DNA of 6,989 bases from an uncultured Dialister sp. Lineage in GTDB: Bacteria; Bacillota; Negativicutes; Veillonellales; Dialisteraceae. The notes under the pieces were generated by a model. The model did not search any database. It was not told where the DNA came from and was given only the letters and a program-made list of their open reading frames with translations. Below are positions 1 through 4,682 of the stretch, piece by piece. The translations under genes and the position numbers were made by a program. The DNA is taken from assembly GCA_900314595.1 (NCBI GenBank), contig OMVW01000062.1:1-6989 (forward strand), in the 5' to 3' direction. Position 1 is the stretch's first letter, and every line of letters begins with the position of its first letter.

Positions 1-99
1 AGGGTGAATAAAGGCTTATTTCCCCTATATATGATAGAAGAACTTCGATTTAGAGGTATTTTATACGCTGCTAAGTTAATGATATTGTAGTTAATAGTT

Positions 100-204
100 T
101 AATAGTTAATGGTTAATAGCTGCATTTATGTCAGGCGGGCGGGGAAACTTTTATCCCCATCCGCCCAATGGCAGAACCCATTAGCCATTAACCATTACCT
201 ATTA
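100..204. repeat. Long inverted repeat with inner G/C hairpin
   Basis: Bases 100-121 and 183-204 are reverse complements at 20 of 22 positions (core TAATGGTTAAT against ATTAACCATTA). The 61-base interior contains a second, G/C-rich inverted pair (GGGCGG near 136-142 against CCGCCC near 161-167). The A/T-rich arms are themselves built of TTAATAG/TTAATGG near-repeats. No coding signal is visible here. The function is unknown; it could fold as a cruciform or an RNA hairpin. Confidence 0.7.
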
Positions 205-356
205 GCCCCAATATTCAGCCTTTACATTCTGATGCATACCCGTTGGCCCAGCCCATTAACTATTAACCCCAATGTACGGCTTTCCCACACGGATGAATAC
301 CCGGCAGCCCGGCCCGATTAACTATTACCCCAATGTACAGCTTTCCCACACGGATG
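190..356. repeat. Tandem repeat, 61-bp period, about three units
   Basis: The CCCCAAT landmark recurs at 206, 267 and 328, exactly 61 bases apart. Units at 251-295 and 312-356 match over 45 bases with about four differences (shared TTTCCCACACGGATG); the unit beginning near 190 is more decayed. A partial fourth unit may lie at 377-397 (ATTAGCCATTACCC). The array ends about 80 bases before the promoter of the following operon. Together with the inverted repeat upstream it accounts for most of the gene-free 1-436 stretch; I see nothing else in bases 1-95. Confidence 0.75.
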
Positions 357-436
357 GCTGAAAAGTTTTCCTCATTATCTATTAGCCATTACCCATTTAA
401 CTGATAAGCGGACTGAATACTTTCCCAGCCAATATA

Positions 437-445
437 TGATACAAT
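437..445 (+). promoter_or_regulatory. Extended -10 promoter of the small-protein/TM2 operon
   Basis: TGATACAAT fits an extended -10 element (TGnTAnAAT). No good -35 hexamer lies 17 bases upstream, as is usual for extended -10 promoters. Transcription would start near 452, giving a leader of about 23 bases before the ATG at 475. Confidence 0.55.
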
Positions 446-474
446 AGGATTAAAGAAAAATGGGAGGCACTGCT

Positions 475-660
475 ATGGATATTTCCGAAGAGATTTCCAA
501 AATGAATTTTTACAAGACCTTCGAGCCTTACATTGATCCTTCCGTGACTATGGCGGAAAGGATGAAAGGAAACGTGCGCCTCGTATCCGGTGCGCCGAAA
601 GAGGCGAAAGAGGCCCTTTCGAAGTGGAAGGCCATTGTGCTGAAGAAACGACTTTTCTAA
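475..660 (+). CDS. Small hypothetical protein (61 aa)
   Basis: I do not recognise this protein. The start at 475 is chosen because GGGAGG (462-467) sits seven bases upstream; an in-frame ATG at 460 overlaps that ribosome binding site and is unlikely to be used. The product is soluble-looking and rich in Lys/Glu, with no signal peptide or membrane segment. Residues about 23-40 (AERMKGNVRLVSGAPKEA) begin a probable helical, basic C-terminal half ending in KKRLF. It is the first gene of a two-gene operon: its stop codon is followed at once by the GGAGG of the TM2-domain gene, ten bases between the frames, so the two are probably co-translated. That coupling suggests a role alongside the membrane protein, but no function can be assigned. 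Evidence for coding is the promoter, the ribosome binding site and the tight spacing. Confidence 0.65.
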   Translation: MDISEEISKMNFYKTFEPYIDPSVTMAERMKGNVRLVSGAPKEAKEALSKWKAIVLKKRLF

Positions 661-670
661 GGAGGAAATT

Positions 671-1006
671 ATGGACTGCAAACTCGATGAAGAAGGCAAA
701 CTCATGCTGCAGGGGCTCACAGAAGCCCAGAAAACACAGGCCCTCACCCTTTATGCCAGCAGGGAAAAGAAGAAATGGCTGGCCTACGTCCTCTGGATCG
801 TCTTTGCGGCCTACTACATCTACCTGGGACGGATTGTGAGAAATATCATCCTCTGGGTCCTCATGTGCTGCTTCATCGGCGTCATCTGGTGGGTTGTGGA
901 CCTCTTCCGTATCTCGGGGATGGTGGATAAGAAAAATAAGGAAATACTGATCCAGTGCATCAATGAAGCGAAGAGTATCTCAAATCAGGCAGATATAATG
1001 GTCTGA
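671..1006 (+). CDS. TM2 domain-containing membrane protein
   Basis: A 111-residue inner-membrane protein with one TM2 domain. Residues 1-35 form a charged cytoplasmic segment (LTEAQKTQALTLYASREKKK) of the kind that usually precedes this domain. Two hydrophobic segments follow, about 37-50 and 57-78, joined by a short turn with the family signature YLG (51-53). The second helix runs into WWVVDLF (73-79) and ISGMV, matching the WxxDLFxIPGMV ending typical of the family. A short charged tail follows. The start is fixed by GGAGG (661-665) five bases upstream. The molecular function of bacterial TM2 proteins is unknown. It is the second gene of an operon with the 61-aa protein. Its last two codons and stop (998-1006) lie inside a dispersed palindromic repeat shared with 6559-6570, so its C-terminus may have been altered by that repeat. 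Confidence 0.85.
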   Translation: MDCKLDEEGKLMLQGLTEAQKTQALTLYASREKKKWLAYVLWIVFAAYYIYLGRIVRNIILWVLMCCFIGVIWWVVDLFRISGMVDKKNKEILIQCINEAKSISNQADIMV

Positions 1007-1118
1007 GACAGTTACGGTATTCGGGTCTTAGCCCTGATATCCACATGCCCCGGACAGGGCTAATTCCCGAAAACCGTAACTGACTCAATCCACTGTATCT
1101 GACAGAAGACTCCAATCA
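998..1118. repeat. B-type palindromic repeat between convergent genes (copy B1)
   Basis: Arms 1005-1036 and 1055-1086 are reverse complements at 28 of 32 positions, around an 18-base loop holding CATGCCCCGG. A tail with TATCTGACA and GACTCCAAT (1094-1116) follows. The left arm recurs at 6559-6596, the right arm plus tail at 3040-3100, and a diverged inverted copy of right arm plus tail at 6705-6768. The element fills the whole gap between the TM2 gene and uraA, so it could form a strong hairpin at the 3' end of either transcript. There is no T-run next to the stem, so a classical intrinsic terminator is not shown. Confidence 0.85.
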
Positions 1119-2381
1119 ATTATCATTCGACACATGCGCTTTATCGAAAATAAGGAAGCAGATGGAAACGATCATGGCAGTCACTGTCGCTAGTCCCATG
1201 CCTTTGAGCTGGACCGGTCCTACGACCACGGTAGCTCCGGAGAGGCCGGAAATCATAGTGACTGCAGTGAGGATGAGGTTTCTGGATTTCGTATAATCCA
1301 CTTTCTTTTCAATGAGCATACGGATACCGGAGGCTGCAATGAATCCGAAGAGGAGGATGCACACACCGCCCATGACGGGGGTCGGAATGGCATGGATGAG
1401 GGCTGCAATTTTTCCTACGAAGGAGAAGATAATGGCAAAGACGGCTGCCCCTGCGATGACCCAGGTGGAGTAGACGCCGGTCATGGCCATGACACCCATA
1501 TTTTCACCATAGGTAGTATTCGGGGTGGAACCGACGAAACCGGAAATGATGTTGGACAGACCGTCGGCGAAGAGGGAACGATGAAGCCCCGGATCCTTGA
1601 TCAGGTCTCTTCCCACGATATCACTGGTTACGAAGAGGTGGCCCAGATGTTCAGCCAGCACCACGAAAACGGCAGGGAGAATCATCATAATGGCGGACAG
1701 GTTGAAATGGGGCGCATAGAAAGTGGGCGGAGCCACCCAGGCAATGGATTCCACTTTGGAGAAATCGACCACTCCCAGGATGATGGAAAGGATATATCCC
1801 GCAATGACACCGATTAAGATTGGAATGATGGAAATAAATCCGCGGCCCAGCACAGTTGCCAGGATCGTTACGACCAGGGTAAACATGGAAATCGTAATGG
1901 CCGTAGAAGCACTCATGCCCTGCGGGTCCCCGATAAATCCGGACATGCTCATGGCAAGCGGCGCCAGTTCCAGGCCGATGATGGCTACGATAGCCCCCAT
2001 GGCGGCCGGAGGGAAGAGCACGTCAATCCAGGCGACCCCTATTTTCTTGACCAATAGCGCAATAATAACGAAACAGAGACCGAAAGCAATGAATCCGCCC
2101 TGGGCATCTGCATAGGTCATGCCCTTTGTGGCAGTGACTGCCAGAACCGGTGAAATAAAAGCAAAGGAAGAGCCCAGGTAAGCAGGCAGCTTCATCTTGC
2201 AGATAAAAAGGTACAGAAGCGTACCGATGCCATTCATAAAAAGGCAGGTAGCCGGATCCACATTCAGCAGGAACGGTACGAGCACCGTAGAGCCAAACAT
2301 GGCAAACAGATGCTGCAGACTGAGTGGTATGGTCGGCAGCAGCGGAAGCCTCTCCTCGACGTGAATAATTCGTTTCGCCAT
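1116..2381 (-). CDS. uraA: Uracil permease (uracil:H+ symporter, NAT/NCS2 family)
   Basis: A 421-residue inner-membrane carrier that takes up uracil for salvage into UMP. It resembles E. coli UraA (429 residues) almost from end to end: the N-terminal TIPLSLQHLFAMFG, the NGIGTLLYLFICK and YLGSSFAFISPV segments, and FPPAAMGAIVAIIGLELA. Residues known to bind uracil or couple protons in UraA are present with a small offset: Phe73, Glu244 and His248 (in AEHLGHLFVT), and Gly292-Glu293 in the STPNTTYGEN motif. The start at 2381 matches the family N-terminus and has GGGGAGG (2388-2394) six bases upstream; a longer frame to 2504 would translate through the leader terminator. The gene is monocistronic, converges on the TM2 operon, and its stop lies at the edge of the B1 repeat. 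The short C-terminus (HVSNDN) lacks the acidic tail of E. coli UraA. Confidence 0.96.
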   Translation of the reverse strand: MAKRIIHVEERLPLLPTIPLSLQHLFAMFGSTVLVPFLLNVDPATCLFMNGIGTLLYLFICKMKLPAYLGSSFAFISPVLAVTATKGMTYADAQGGFIAFGLCFVIIALLVKKIGVAWIDVLFPPAAMGAIVAIIGLELAPLAMSMSGFIGDPQGMSASTAITISMFTLVVTILATVLGRGFISIIPILIGVIAGYILSIILGVVDFSKVESIAWVAPPTFYAPHFNLSAIMMILPAVFVVLAEHLGHLFVTSDIVGRDLIKDPGLHRSLFADGLSNIISGFVGSTPNTTYGENMGVMAMTGVYSTWVIAGAAVFAIIFSFVGKIAALIHAIPTPVMGGVCILLFGFIAASGIRMLIEKKVDYTKSRNLILTAVTMISGLSGATVVVGPVQLKGMGLATVTAMIVSICFLIFDKAHVSNDN

Positions 2382-2408
2382 TTCATTCCTCCCCGGAAAA
2401 TGATTCAG

Positions 2409-2442
2409 AAAAAAAGGCCCTTCAGTGCGAACCTGAAGAACC
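2409..2442 (-). terminator. Leader intrinsic terminator (probable attenuator) of uraA
   Basis: Read on the minus strand, GGTTCTTCAG (2433-2442) pairs over ten positions, two of them G-U, with CTGAAGGGCC (2416-2425) around a seven-base loop, followed at once by seven Ts (2409-2415). The structure lies between the promoter and the ribosome binding site, about 28 bases before the start codon, so it would end transcription before the gene unless prevented. Control of uracil permease genes by attenuation (PyrR) is known in Bacillus; I could not identify a convincing PyrR-binding loop here. The GGAAGGAGG just ahead of the stem (2441-2449) could pair with the stem-distal CC plus U-run and act as an antiterminator, which is speculative. 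Confidence 0.75.
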
Positions 2443-2475
2443 TCCTTCCCGAATCTCTCAAATTTTATCTGTATT

Positions 2476-2504
2476 ATCTTACGCTTTTTAAAAGATAAAA
2501 GCAA
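2476..2504 (-). promoter_or_regulatory. Putative uraA promoter
   Basis: On the minus strand TTGCTT (2499-2504) and TAAGAT (2476-2481) are separated by 17 bases, each matching four of six consensus positions. An alternative -10, GATAAT, lies at 2473-2478. A start near 2469 would give a leader of about 88 bases that includes the intrinsic terminator. Confidence 0.5.
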
Positions 2505-2565
2505 GGGAATTTAGAGCGAATTATGATTAAGTAAACAACAATCCCCTGCAGTCCGTGAAACTTTT

Positions 2566-2640
2566 GAATCGGGGCTATCGGGGATATCGGGAATCATTTC
2601 GGGACTATCGGGAAAGTGGCGCCCTGCGGGCGCATTTTTA
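2566..2640 (+). repeat. A-type repeat module, copy A1 (array, hairpin, T-tract)
   Basis: A 9-bp-period array (ATCGGGGCT, ATCGGGGAT, ATCGGGAAT, then ATCGGGAAA after a 12-base step) leads into the hairpin GCGCCC-TGC-GGGCGC (2619-2633) and then ATTTTTATATGG. Hairpin plus T-tract reads as a terminator on the + strand. This copy lacks the ATCA loop of most others. The sequence after it (ATATGGCCTTCGGC) recurs after copy A8 as ATATGGCCTGCGGC. Confidence 0.7.
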
Positions 2641-2835
2641 TATGGCCTTCGGCTCTCATCTCTGGCGGAAATATTTTTGCTCTTTTGTACAGTTTTCACT
2701 CACCGGGCAGCCTGCGTTCCACAGAGAACCATTTTCTCATCTCATTTTCGATTTGTACCTGAAGCGTCTCCTGCTCACCACTCTCTGGCCAGGGGGCAGG
2801 TGATTTTTTGGCTTGAACCGGCTTTTCAAACTCGT
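2641..2835. other. Unassigned DNA between two inverted A modules
   Basis: About 195 bases with no supported gene, lying between A1 (pointing right) and A2 (pointing left), so the flanking modules form an inverted pair. The minus-strand frame through it ends at 2696 and reads protein-like for about 45 residues (QVQIENEMRKWFSVERRLPG), but has no ribosome binding site and its possible starts fall inside A2. It may be a relic of a lost gene or simply spacer. Confidence 0.35.
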
Positions 2836-2905
2836 CTGTGTACATTCCCCATAAAAATTTGCGGTGCATCAGCGCCGCCATCTTCCCGAAATCCCAAATC
2901 CGACG
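2836..2905 (-). repeat. A-type repeat module, copy A2
   Basis: The conserved GTGTACATTCCCCATAAAAA leads into the hairpin GCGGTGC-ATCA-GCGCCGC (2861-2878; seven pairs, one G-T) and then CTTCCCGAAATCCCAAATCC, a degenerate form of the CCCGA array. On the minus strand the order is array, hairpin, ATTTTTATGGGG, as in the other copies. Confidence 0.75.
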
Positions 2906-2931
2906 TCCGAATTCCGTTTTTCCCCGCATGA

Positions 2932-3010
2932 GCATATTCCCCATATATACTCGTGCCGCATCAGCGGCACACCTTCACGAATCACGAATCACGAACCCCG
3001 AAATCTCGGA
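2932..3010 (-). repeat. A-type repeat module, copy A3
   Basis: The hairpin GTGCCGC-ATCA-GCGGCAC (2953-2970) is a perfect seven-pair stem, preceded by ATTCCCCATATATACTC and followed by ACCTTCACGA. The downstream array is a 7-bp repeat (CACGAAT three times) ending in CCCCGAAATCTCG, the same end as in copies A4 and A7. It continues directly into the B3 half-palindrome. Confidence 0.75.
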
Positions 3011-3100
3011 ATTGTCTAAAACGGGGCTCGCCGTGATGAGGCTAACTCCCGAATACCGTAACTGACTCAAAACAGATATCTGACAAGTGACTCCAATAAA
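3011..3100. repeat. B-type repeat, right arm and tail (copy B3)
   Basis: Bases 3040-3069 match the right arm of the B1 palindrome with two differences in 30 (GGCTAACTCCCGAATACCGT onward). The following tail with TATCTGACA and GACTCCAATAAA (3076-3100) matches B1's tail. The left arm is missing, so this copy cannot form the long hairpin. It joins A3 to A4 without a gap, making an A-B-A composite. Confidence 0.75.
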
Positions 3101-3102
3101 CC

Positions 3103-3193
3103 CGCCTGTGCAAAGTCCCCTTAAAAATTCGTCGCCCCATCAGGGGCGACACCTTCCCGACAACCCCGATACCCCCGAACCCCGAAATCTCGA
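3103..3193 (-). repeat. A-type repeat module, copy A4
   Basis: The conserved GCCTGTGCAAAGTCCCC leads to the perfect eight-pair hairpin GTCGCCCC-ATCA-GGGGCGAC (3131-3150), then ACCTTCCCGA and a 9-bp-period array (CCCGACAAC, CCCGATACC, CCCGAACCC) ending in CGAAATCTCG. The array ends eight bases from the stop codon of the substrate-binding protein gene. Confidence 0.8.
3122..3150 (-). terminator. Probable terminator of the substrate-binding protein gene
   Basis: On the minus strand, about 50 bases past the stop codon, an eight-pair G/C stem with TGAT loop is followed by GAATTTTTAA. The T-tract is short and offset by two bases, so efficiency may be moderate. The structure is the hairpin of repeat copy A4, so the repeat probably serves as this gene's terminator. 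Confidence 0.6.
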
Positions 3194-3200
3194 AAAAGAC

Positions 3201-4172
3201 TCAGTACCCCCGTATCTGCCCTTCCCCGCTCATATCGAAAATCGGCCCGTAAGCTGCGTTTGCGAGGCCCTTGACGGCCCATACGCAGTTCTGGGTGGAG
3301 GAGTAGATGTACCGGTCTGCCACAGGGACGATGTGTTGCGCTGCCCGCATATTGGCAATGGCCGGATTGGCAAGAAAATCATCCCTGTATTTCGAAGCGC
3401 CTGTCGTATCCGACGCCCGGTCGGTGGAAACGAAGAGCATATCCGGGTCTGTCTTCACGATGAGTTCCGTAGAAGTGGCCTGGCCGTTCACTCCTCCGGC
3501 GAGAGCAATCGCATTGTCTGCCCTGGCCCGGGTCAGGAGTTCATTGAACATGGACCCCGGTCCGCCATAGCGGGTCATCTGGGAGACCAGGTACACCACG
3601 GGACGTTTCCCTGTTTCCTGTGCAAGGCGGTCATCTATTTCCTGAAGCTGGGCGTCCATCTTTCTGACTACATTTTCGCCCCGTTCTTTTTCATCCACCG
3701 CCGCTGCTATGATCCGTATGTCATCTTTTACCTGCTGAATGGACCGGGGCCCGTCGATGACCACCACCGGTATGCCCAGATTCCTGTACATATCCAGCTC
3801 ATTGGCCTTCGTATACAGGGAGGCCACGATGAGGTCCGGCTTTGCTTTCGTCACGATTTCCATGGAAAGGCCCACCAGAGGGACGGTGAGGGAAATATTT
3901 TTCGTATCCTCCGCCACATAGGAAATCACAGGATCCCTGTCTGCTTCTGTCGCCGCTACCAGTTTATCCGGAGTCACCACGGAAAGAAGCATCGTATCGA
4001 TTGCTGCCGAATTTCCCAGGATCCGCTCCGGCTTCTTCGGGATTTTCACTTCCGCTCCTGTGGCATCCTTCACCACATACCCCTTCCCGCCGGAAGGAGC
4101 CATGGTCTTCATGCCGCAGCCGGAAATAGAAGCTGCGAGAACGAGAGCAAGACAAAGTACAGAAATTTTCAT
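3201..4172 (-). CDS. ABC transporter substrate-binding lipoprotein (Fe-siderophore/cobalamin type)
   Basis: A 323-residue solute receptor of the helical-backbone TroA/BtuF/FepB class (periplasmic binding protein 2 family). The N-terminus is a lipoprotein signal, hydrophobic 3-17, with lipobox ISGC and Cys19 as the lipidated residue. Lobe one begins with YVVKDATGAEVKIPKKPERI (32-51), the usual opening of the family, and contains KPDLIVAS (111-118) and LGIPVVVID (132-140). A linking helix (about 145-185) leads to lobe two, with KRPVVYLVSQ (189-198) and TDPDMLFVS (241-249). The start at 4172 is chosen because AGAGG (4180-4184) lies seven bases upstream and it starts the signal directly; a start at 4211 would add 13 polar residues before it. 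The ligand cannot be read from sequence: iron-siderophore, haem or cobalamin are all possible. No permease or ATPase gene lies nearby, so it is an orphan here. Confidence 0.88.
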   Translation of the reverse strand: MKISVLCLALVLAASISGCGMKTMAPSGGKGYVVKDATGAEVKIPKKPERILGNSAAIDTMLLSVVTPDKLVAATEADRDPVISYVAEDTKNISLTVPLVGLSMEIVTKAKPDLIVASLYTKANELDMYRNLGIPVVVIDGPRSIQQVKDDIRIIAAAVDEKERGENVVRKMDAQLQEIDDRLAQETGKRPVVYLVSQMTRYGGPGSMFNELLTRARADNAIALAGGVNGQATSTELIVKTDPDMLFVSTDRASDTTGASKYRDDFLANPAIANMRAAQHIVPVADRYIYSSTQNCVWAVKGLANAAYGPIFDMSGEGQIRGY

Positions 4173-4209
4173 GAAATCACCTCTGTGGAAGAAATTTAAT
4201 CTTTCCTTC

Positions 4210-4215
4210 ATTATA
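4210..4215 (-). promoter_or_regulatory. Possible -10 element of the substrate-binding protein gene
   Basis: A perfect TATAAT on the minus strand, with a start near 4203 giving a leader of about 30 bases. No good -35 is found 16-18 bases upstream (TTGTCA lies too far away), so an activator or an undetected element may be needed. No clear Fur box was seen. Confidence 0.4.
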
Positions 4216-4247
4216 TTTCACTTCTCTCTTCCCTGCCACCCGAACTA

Positions 4248-4276
4248 TTGACAACCGATTCCAATCCTTTTATATT
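4248..4276 (+). promoter_or_regulatory. Strong sigma-70-type promoter of the 40-codon frame
   Basis: TTGACA (4248-4253, perfect) and TATATT (4271-4276, five of six) are separated by exactly 17 bases. Transcription would start near 4283 and run into the 40-codon reading frame. It lies back to back with the probable promoter of the substrate-binding protein gene. This is the best promoter match in the window, yet it serves only a very short frame. Confidence 0.75.
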
Positions 4277-4304
4277 GAAAGAAATTTTAGATAAAGAGGT
4301 TTCC

Positions 4305-4427
4305 ATGCACATCACTCCCATCAACCTGAAGAATTTTATAAAAGTCCGCCGGCTCTACCTCTCCGCCCTCGAAGAATGGATGGCGGCTTTTCACTTTGGA
4401 GGGGAAAAGCCAGGGATTGGGCGATAG
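4305..4427 (+). pseudogene. 40-codon remnant resembling a GNAT acetyltransferase N-terminus
   Basis: The frame starts with ATG five bases after AAAGAGG (4293-4299) and follows a near-consensus promoter, so it is set up for expression. Residues 1-22 (MHITPINLKNFIKVRRLYLS and two more) resemble the first strand and helix of GNAT-family N-acetyltransferases, which commonly read ITP(I/E)xLxxFxxVxxLYLxAFP. The acetyl-CoA-binding motif and everything after are absent: the frame ends at residue 40, and the DNA beyond passes into TTAACGG/AGCCGTTAG repeats. A full GNAT protein has about 140-180 residues. I therefore read it as a gene truncated by deletion or repeat insertion that kept its control region. 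A genuine 40-residue peptide is the alternative. The GNAT resemblance is from memory of the family and rests on a short stretch. Confidence 0.5.
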
Positions 4428-4482
4428 GGGTTAACGGTTAGCCGTTAGTGGAGCCGTTAGTTTTTAGCGCGTAATACCGGAA
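4428..4482. repeat. Short TTAACGG / AGCCGTTAG repeats
   Basis: Contains AACGG-TTAG-CCGTT, a small palindrome, and the direct repeat AGCCGTTAGT twice with a 12-base period. It resembles the TTAATGGTTAATAG repeats at 90-121 in style and begins one base after the stop codon of the truncated GNAT-like frame. Confidence 0.5.
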
Positions 4483-4503
4483 AAACGGATTTCGGACTTT
4501 TGC

Positions 4504-4592
4504 CGCCTGTGTACATTCTCCATATATACTCGTCGGTGCATCAGCGCTGACACCTTCCCGAGACTCCCGACAGCCCCGATACTCCCGATTAA
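4504..4592 (-). repeat. A-type repeat module, copy A5
   Basis: The conserved GCCTGTGTACATTCTCCATA leads to the hairpin GTCGGTGC-ATCA-GCGCTGAC (4532-4551; eight pairs, two G-T), then ACCTTCCCGA and a 9-bp-period array (CCCGAGACT, CCCGACAGC, CCCGATACT, CCCGATTAA). It stands alone here, without a B module. Confidence 0.75.
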
Positions 4593-4623
4593 AAGGTCAT
4601 CGAAGAAGACAGTTTCCAAATAT

Positions 4624-4653
4624 AAAAAAGGCGCCCTATGATTTTAAGGCGCC
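4624..4653 (-). terminator. Intrinsic terminator of the exported-protein gene
   Basis: On the minus strand, 30 bases past the stop codon, GGCGCC pairs with a second GGCGCC (self-complementary, six G/C pairs plus U-G and U-A extension) across a short A/T-rich loop, followed by TTTTTTATA. It is unrelated in sequence to the A-type hairpins nearby. Confidence 0.85.
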
Positions 4654-4682
4654 ACCTTCACTTCCGACTTATCACTTATTAT

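Noticed and set aside
109..321. 70-codon + strand frame in the 5' repeats
   Set aside because: It runs entirely through the inverted and tandem repeats and has no ribosome binding site.
2416..2469. PyrR-binding loop or known riboswitch in the uraA leader
   Set aside because: Only loose GAGAG and AAGG resemblance was found; the required paired context could not be drawn, so only the terminator is annotated.
2382..2504. Longer uraA start adding 41 residues
   Set aside because: The extra residues are encoded by the leader terminator region, do not match the family N-terminus, and the internal ATG has an ideal ribosome binding site.
2696..2944. 82-codon minus-strand frame, with a protein-like end (QVQIENEMRKWFSVERRLPG)
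   Set aside because: Its upstream half lies in repeats A2 and A3, no ribosome binding site precedes either ATG, and no family is recognised. At most a gene relic.
2566..3193. Possible CRISPR array
   Set aside because: Repeats are 9 bp in phase or dispersed modules with hairpins; there are no constant 25-37-bp repeats with unique equal-length spacers and no cas genes.
3087..4199. 370-codon open frame on the + strand
   Set aside because: It lies antisense to the substrate-binding protein gene, its translation is rich in His/Arg/Pro without domain features, and it starts in repeat DNA with no ribosome binding site.
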